NCBI GenBank assembly: GCA_947496235.1
Contig: CANMCE010000001.1
Coordinates: 62,001-126,000 of the forward strand
Reading direction: 5' to 3'
Source: an uncultured Glaciecola sp.
GTDB taxonomy: Bacteria; Pseudomonadota; Gammaproteobacteria; Enterobacterales; Alteromonadaceae
DNA length: 64,000 nucleotides
In this document: positions 58,320 through 64,000 of the stretch, in pieces
Layout of the letters: each line of letters starts with the position of its first letter
How positions within the stretch are numbered: the first letter of the stretch is position 1
Translations under genes and position numbers: made by a program
Notes under the pieces: generated by a model
Database searches by the model: none
Told to the model about the DNA's origin: nothing
The model's input: the letters and a program-made list of their open reading frames with translations, nothing else

Positions 58320-59783
58320 ATGTCAAAGCCACTTTTCAAAATATGGACTGGTACAATTTTGAGCTTACTGGCATTTGCTAGCTTGGCACAAATTAGTCAC
58401 AACAATAAAAATCAGCTACCAGAAATTGGTGTAGTGGCCTCTGATGCTCTCACTATTGATAAAGAAAAAATCCTTGGCGATGCCATTATGCGTCAACTTC
58501 GAGGTCAGGCGCCCTTACTGAATGATCCAGTGTTGCAAGAATACATCCAAGACATTGGAAACCGGCTTGTGGTCAATGCCGATAATACTCGCTTCCCGTT
58601 TACTTTTTTCATAATTAATAATCCAGTATTAAATGCATTTGCTTTTTACGGCGGGCACATAGGCGTACATTCTGGTTTAATTACAAAAGCAGAATCAGAA
58701 AGTGAGTTAGCATCCGTATTATCTCACGAGATAGCCCACGTTACGCAAAGACATTTAGCGCGCAGAGCGCAATCCCAGCAAAGAAGTGGTCCATTACAAA
58801 TTGCTACCTTAATCGGCAGCATCTTAGTTGCCTTGGCAGATGCAGAAGCAGGAATGGCAGCTATTTCAGCGTCAATGGCGGGAAATCAACAAGCACAGAT
58901 TAACTTCACTCGTCAGAATGAACAAGAAGCCGACAATATTGGCATAAATATTTTGTATCGTGCTGGCTTTGACCCAGAGGGTGCCCCGGCGTTTTTTGGT
59001 CGATTGGCCGAACAAAATAGAGGTAGTTCAAACGAATTAGCATTCTTGAGAACTCACCCTCTGCCTAATGACCGAGTCGCAGAAACGGTTACCCGTGCAC
59101 GCGCTTATGGCAAGCGGAATCTTCCACCTAGTCTCCCTTTCCTATTAGCAAGAGCGAGAATTGATGCACGTTATTTGCTAAACCCAGACTACGCCATCGC
59201 TCGCTATCAACAACAGGTAAAATCAAATACAGGGGTTTATTTATCAGCCGCTCAATATGGTTTAGCCATTGCCTTATTTGAAGACGAGCAATATACAGCT
59301 TCTGAAACTTTAGTCACAACACTGCTATCTCAGGATAGCGAAAATCTATTTTATTTAGATTTATTGACTGATATTTATCTAAAACAAAACAATCCAACGA
59401 AATCAATAAACTTGCTTACGCCATTATGGCAATTTAAACCTCAAAATCGAGTATTGGCGCTTAATCTAGCGAACGCGCATTTGGAGGCTGAAAATTACGG
59501 TACTAGCATTCAAATTTTACGAGACCTACTTTTGGTCCACGAAAATGACATTGTTGCTTATCAACTGTTAAATGATGCTTACCAAAGAACGCAAAATAAA
59601 AAAGATGCGCATATTACACAAGCGCAAATTTATTCGCTTATTTCAGCTTATCCTCTGGCAATCAATGAATTGCAGTTTGCCTATAATTTTGCTGAAGGTG
59701 ATGTGTTAGAGCGCCAGAGAATTAAAGGCCTGATAGAGAAAATGAGGATGGCTCAAGAGTCTATTCAGCGTTTGAGTATATAG
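58320..59783 (+). CDS. bepA: Periplasmic M48 metalloprotease/chaperone BepA
   Basis: An M48 peptidase with a signal peptide (MSKPLFKIWTGTILSLLAFA), zinc-binding HEIAH, a downstream EQEAD third ligand, and C-terminal TPR repeats. Start 58320 (487 residues) gives a clean signal peptide and has GGA 7 bases upstream; frames starting at 58272 or 58299 lack ribosome binding sites. BepA checks LptD and BAM assembly at the outer membrane. The 3' end overlaps the converging thioredoxin gene by 23 bases. Confidence 0.92.
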   Translation: MSKPLFKIWTGTILSLLAFASLAQISHNNKNQLPEIGVVASDALTIDKEKILGDAIMRQLRGQAPLLNDPVLQEYIQDIGNRLVVNADNTRFPFTFFIINNPVLNAFAFYGGHIGVHSGLITKAESESELASVLSHEIAHVTQRHLARRAQSQQRSGPLQIATLIGSILVALADAEAGMAAISASMAGNQQAQINFTRQNEQEADNIGINILYRAGFDPEGAPAFFGRLAEQNRGSSNELAFLRTHPLPNDRVAETVTRARAYGKRNLPPSLPFLLARARIDARYLLNPDYAIARYQQQVKSNTGVYLSAAQYGLAIALFEDEQYTASETLVTTLLSQDSENLFYLDLLTDIYLKQNNPTKSINLLTPLWQFKPQNRVLALNLANAHLEAENYGTSIQILRDLLLVHENDIVAYQLLNDAYQRTQNKKDAHITQAQIYSLISAYPLAINELQFAYNFAEGDVLERQRIKGLIEKMRMAQESIQRLSI

Positions 59784-60246
59784 CTTTATCTTGATTGATA
59801 CTGTCAATCAAGGATTGCGCCGTCTGTTCTCCAAATAATTTGCCGGCGACACTCCCATCGGGTCTAATGACAAAGGTGGCGGGCAAGTATTGGGGCTTTT
59901 CAAACGGAAAAGCTGTTTTGACTTCGGCAACTAGCGGAAATGCCATATTATATTTTTGTTTAATGCTAGACAGTTTTTGTTCGCTAAGAGTATCGTAACT
60001 TACTGCAAAAAGGTGCACGTCAGATTGCTTTTGGTTTTGAAATAAAACTAATTCAGGTACCTCTTTTAAACAAGGCGCGCACCATTCTGCAAAGTAATTT
60101 ACAATGACATAATCGCCTGTAAAGTCATCGAACGAATATTTTTTATTATCTAATGTACGAAAATCGTACGCTTGAGTTGAATATATGAAAAATCCCGTAG
60201 ATAAGGCTACAATTCCAACAAAAAATAAAAGAGCACGCGACTTCAT
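59761..60246 (-). CDS. TlpA-like membrane-anchored thioredoxin
   Basis: A 161-residue protein with an N-terminal signal anchor (about 5-24) and a thioredoxin-fold domain with the active site CAPC (Cys56-Cys59) in EWCAPCLKEVPEL and cis-Pro segment PATFVI. TlpA/ResA-type proteins reduce periplasmic disulphides, for instance in cytochrome c or copper site maturation. Convergent with bepA. Confidence 0.88.
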   Translation of the reverse strand: MKSRALLFFVGIVALSTGFFIYSTQAYDFRTLDNKKYSFDDFTGDYVIVNYFAEWCAPCLKEVPELVLFQNQKQSDVHLFAVSYDTLSEQKLSSIKQKYNMAFPLVAEVKTAFPFEKPQYLPATFVIRPDGSVAGKLFGEQTAQSLIDSINQDKAIYSNAE

Positions 60247-60279
60247 GTTATTTAACCCCTTTTTCCAGTGGAGAAAATA

Positions 60280-61663
<1,384 letters not shown>

Positions 61664-61665
61664 AA

Positions 61666-63585
61666 ATGCGAATATTATTTGTTTTTATTGGTCTTTTAAT
61701 GCTTTCTGCATGCGGTGGATCAGGAAACACAGATAATAATCCGCAACCGGCCCCTACACCGCCGTCAATTGGGGAAATTTCTCCGCTTTTCGTGAGTAAC
61801 GGCATTCAGGTCTATGGACAGCAAGACGCAGTAATTGGCGAGACCGTGGGATTTGTTTTAATAGACGAAAATAACCAAAATTTTTCTGTAGATTGGACCC
61901 AAATTTCGGGACCAACATTGGATATTCTAGCAAATAATTCTAAAACTATAGGTGTCACACCGTCGCAAGCAGGAAATTATTTGTTCAGGGCCAATATCCA
62001 GAGAAGCAATGCAAGTCTAGCTATTGACATCAATTTTACCGTTTCCAATCAAAGCAGCGCTTCTGCTAGCGTTATGCTAGACCATGCAGTGACAGAATTA
62101 GGCAATGTCAGCTTGCACGTTCACAACGCGGAAAATCTTCAATTACAGAGTATTGAATGGACGCAATTGGCAGGACCGCTTATAAGTGAACTTACAGAAC
62201 AAGACGATTTTTTGTTTTTTGAAGCGCCAGAAGTTACAGAGGACACTTTGCTCGTATTTGAAATGTCAGCTACCTATAATAATGGATCTCAGGCTTCTGA
62301 TCTGGTTTTTGTTTTAATTCAAAATACCAATTTCGATAGAAATGGTCTGTTTTATAGTAATGGTTACTTTGTTACTCAAGATATGCATGCTTACAATTCC
62401 GACAGCCCGCATAAACAAGCACTTGAATCCTGCGTTTATAATAATCAAATTCCGGCAACGCCAACATGCACCTTTGCTGATTTACCGCTCATTGGTACAC
62501 AAACTACAACCCCCACAGTGGAGGATATACTTGATCGTACATTAGTTTCCCATGACTGGATGGGTGACAGATTTCGTCAATATTTAGAAGGATCTGTTGC
62601 TGGTCAAGACATGTTAAACCTTCTCAGAGGCGTGACAGCAATTGTTATCTCTTATGATGTTAGACCATCATTTTATTGGAGTGCAACCGGCGCTATCTAC
62701 TTAGATGCAAATAATTTTTGGATGTCAGCTTCAGAAAGAGACACCTTAAATGATCAACCTGACTATCGCAGTGACTTTGGAAGTGATCTGCAATTTTCAA
62801 TATTTTGGCGCTATGTAAAAAATAACGCATATTACCCACTCAATGTATACCCTAAGAACAACCGAGGACCTCGGACTTTTTATGATTTAGAGGCCAGCAT
62901 TTCTTGGCTGATGTATCACGAGCTAGCCCATGCCAATGACTTTTTTCCTCCCAACAGTTGGAGCAACATGGACCCTAGCACCACGCCATTAGCCTATTTT
63001 CGCGCAAATGGCACTAATTCCGATATCTTAAATGACCAGTACCCGTTAACTTCCAGTGAAATGCATGCTCTTGCAGACGTTAGGTTTGGAGGTGAGTCGG
63101 CGACCAATCAACAAAGGAATTATACCGCAGCAAATGTGCGTGACTTTTTTGAACCTGACATAGCACCATCATTTTATGCTTATTACACAGAAAGAGAGGA
63201 TTTCGCGACCCTTTTTGAACGTTTTATTATGTTACATCGATTAGGTGCCGCAGCAGATTTAGGTATTTTAGCGAATCAAAACAATAATAATTACCAAGTT
63301 ACTTGGGGGCAGCGAAACCGTATTAGTCATCCAAGTTTGGCTGCGCGCACTATATTTGCAGTTGAAAAAGTCTACCCAGAATTGGGAGATGTGACCTCAC
63401 TCTTGAACAACCTACCTTCCCCAAAAGCATTCTCATTCGGTAGTCCATGGTTTGAAACCTTACAACTTGATCAAACATCAAATGGGTTTGAGTTCAATGA
63501 AATGCCTCTGGATGAACGAAAGATGCGGTTGTTGCAACAGCAAAATTATCCCCATCATGGTATCCAGTTAAAGATTAAAGACTAA
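61666..63585 (+). CDS. Large lipoprotein with PKD-like repeats and an HExxH metalloprotease-like motif
   Basis: A 639-residue protein. Lipobox LSAC gives Cys16 (MRILFVFIGLLMLSACGG), then a Gly/Asn/Pro-rich linker, two immunoglobulin/PKD-like repeats (WTQISGPTLDIL and WTQLAGPLISEL, about 35-220) and a C-terminal domain with WLMYHELAHANDFFPP near residue 425. HELAH fits a zinc HExxH site; a downstream acidic ligand (possibly in EREDFATLFERF) is plausible. I do not know the family. It begins 3 bases after the DUF2069 gene and overlaps the end of hda by 11 bases. Confidence 0.75.
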   Translation: MRILFVFIGLLMLSACGGSGNTDNNPQPAPTPPSIGEISPLFVSNGIQVYGQQDAVIGETVGFVLIDENNQNFSVDWTQISGPTLDILANNSKTIGVTPSQAGNYLFRANIQRSNASLAIDINFTVSNQSSASASVMLDHAVTELGNVSLHVHNAENLQLQSIEWTQLAGPLISELTEQDDFLFFEAPEVTEDTLLVFEMSATYNNGSQASDLVFVLIQNTNFDRNGLFYSNGYFVTQDMHAYNSDSPHKQALESCVYNNQIPATPTCTFADLPLIGTQTTTPTVEDILDRTLVSHDWMGDRFRQYLEGSVAGQDMLNLLRGVTAIVISYDVRPSFYWSATGAIYLDANNFWMSASERDTLNDQPDYRSDFGSDLQFSIFWRYVKNNAYYPLNVYPKNNRGPRTFYDLEASISWLMYHELAHANDFFPPNSWSNMDPSTTPLAYFRANGTNSDILNDQYPLTSSEMHALADVRFGGESATNQQRNYTAANVRDFFEPDIAPSFYAYYTEREDFATLFERFIMLHRLGAAADLGILANQNNNNYQVTWGQRNRISHPSLAARTIFAVEKVYPELGDVTSLLNNLPSPKAFSFGSPWFETLQLDQTSNGFEFNEMPLDERKMRLLQQQNYPHHGIQLKIKD

Positions 63586-64000
63586 GGGTTTGCTTAACAA
63601 AAGGTATGGTGAGCTTTCGCTGATCTTGTAAAGACGCTTTGTCTAATTGCTCGATTGCATCAACAAGAGAGTTCATGTCTCTGGCGTGCCTTTTGAGCAG
63701 GTAATTGACAACATCATCGGATATTTCTAGGCCTTTATTTTTTACCAACAATTTTACTGTTTTTGCTTTTTCAGGTTCACTTAGTTCCTGCACCATGAAT
63801 GTAGTCCCCCAAGTAAGTCGAGATGCCAAGTCTGGAAGGGAAAACTGACTAGAAGCTACGCTTGTACTAGATGAAAAAATAAGGGTCTTATTACCTAATT
63901 CACGACATTTATTTATAAAATCAAAAACACCGACTTCCCAATTTCTATGACCTGCAATTGCATCAACGTTATCCATGCAGATTAAATTACAAGAAATAGC
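63575..64000 (-). CDS. hda: DnaA regulatory inactivator Hda (5' end beyond the window)
   Basis: The C-terminal 141 codons of a DnaA-like AAA+ protein: Walker B (ICMDNVDAIAG), sensor 1 (KTLIFSSSTSVAS), DLASRLTWG arginine-finger box and the C-terminal lid (RHARDMNSLVDAIEQLDKAS, then RKLTIPFVKQTL). There is no DnaA domain IV, which identifies Hda, the factor that with the sliding clamp promotes hydrolysis of DnaA-ATP. Note VDAIAGHRNWE where the family usually has a longer acidic DD-hUD box. Cut by the window edge. Confidence 0.92.
   Translation of the reverse strand, partial: AISCNLICMDNVDAIAGHRNWEVGVFDFINKCRELGNKTLIFSSSTSVASSQFSLPDLASRLTWGTTFMVQELSEPEKAKTVKLLVKNKGLEISDDVVNYLLKRHARDMNSLVDAIEQLDKASLQDQRKLTIPFVKQTLSL

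Noticed and set aside
60268-60279. GTG start four codons upstream in the ArsC-like gene
   Set aside because: The GTGGAG there is the ribosome binding site for ATG 60280.

Overview
The window reads as chromosomal DNA of a marine gammaproteobacterium of the Alteromonadales, probably Alteromonadaceae close to Glaciecola/Paraglaciecola/Alteromonas. This is inferred from the AT-rich sequence, the gene families and the gene orders (ccoNOQP-fixH-fixI-ccoS-fnr-uspE-ttcA, uvrY-uvrC-pgsA-tRNA-Gly-Cys-Leu, lrp-ftsK-lolA-rarA-crcB-serS, serC-aroA-cmk-rpsA-ihfB-lapA-lapB-pyrF, purC-bamC-dapA/gcvR-bcp, perM/bepA-arsC-wrbA). I cannot name a species. Coding density is high and nearly everything after 4.3 kb is core genome.

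The accessory part is 1-3663. It is the right end of a tandem array of a small element integrated at the chromosome dimer resolution site dif. The last 481 bases of one unit (1-481) recur exactly at 3175-3655, an offset of 3174 bases. A full unit carries a leftward XRE repressor, a rightward rolling-circle replication protein of the filamentous-phage gene II/X type, and a leftward pair: a TIR/deoxyribosyltransferase-like protein and a 72-residue stand-alone homologue of the Rep C-terminal domain. The junction between units is a dif-like site with a good XerC arm and a degenerate XerD arm. The right border is a full dif whose XerD arm matches that of E. coli. No coat, assembly or integrase gene is visible. 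This is best read as a Xer-exploiting satellite element of the TLC/RS1 kind with non-phage cargo, and it is the strongest candidate for something undescribed.

From 4.3 to 8.8 kb are a lipase-like hydrolase, a small HTH-like protein, a KefC-type antiporter and two bacterioferritin subunits with complementary defects. From 8.8 to 18.8 kb lies the microaerobic respiration block: an FNR box, cbb3 oxidase ccoNOQP, its assembly genes fixH, fixI, ccoS and a TauE/SafE-like protein, then fnr itself, uspE and ttcA. rssA and a leftward run of envelope/transport genes (DUF2987 protein, Bax-like glucosaminidase, membrane protein, LysE exporter, SseA) follow. Next come three tRNAs, pgsA, uvrC, uvrY and tRNA-Ser; then a BI-1 protein and tusDCBE.

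From 30 to 48 kb almost all genes point left: serS, crcB, rarA, lolA, ftsK and lrp (with ald divergent), then pyrF, lapB, lapA, ihfB, rpsA, cmk, aroA, serC and gyrA. From 48.3 to 53.1 kb are ubiG and the class Ia ribonucleotide reductase operon nrdA-nrdB-yfaE behind a pair of NrdR-like boxes. The rest holds purC, bamC, dapA, gcvR, bcp, perM, bepA, a TlpA-like thioredoxin, an ArsC-like protein, wrbA, a DUF2069 protein, a large lipoprotein with an HExxH motif, and the 3' part of hda at the window edge. Two genes too short for ordinary ORF calling were found by reading: ccoQ (11002-11178) and a 37-codon reading frame with a good ribosome binding site (23469-23582).
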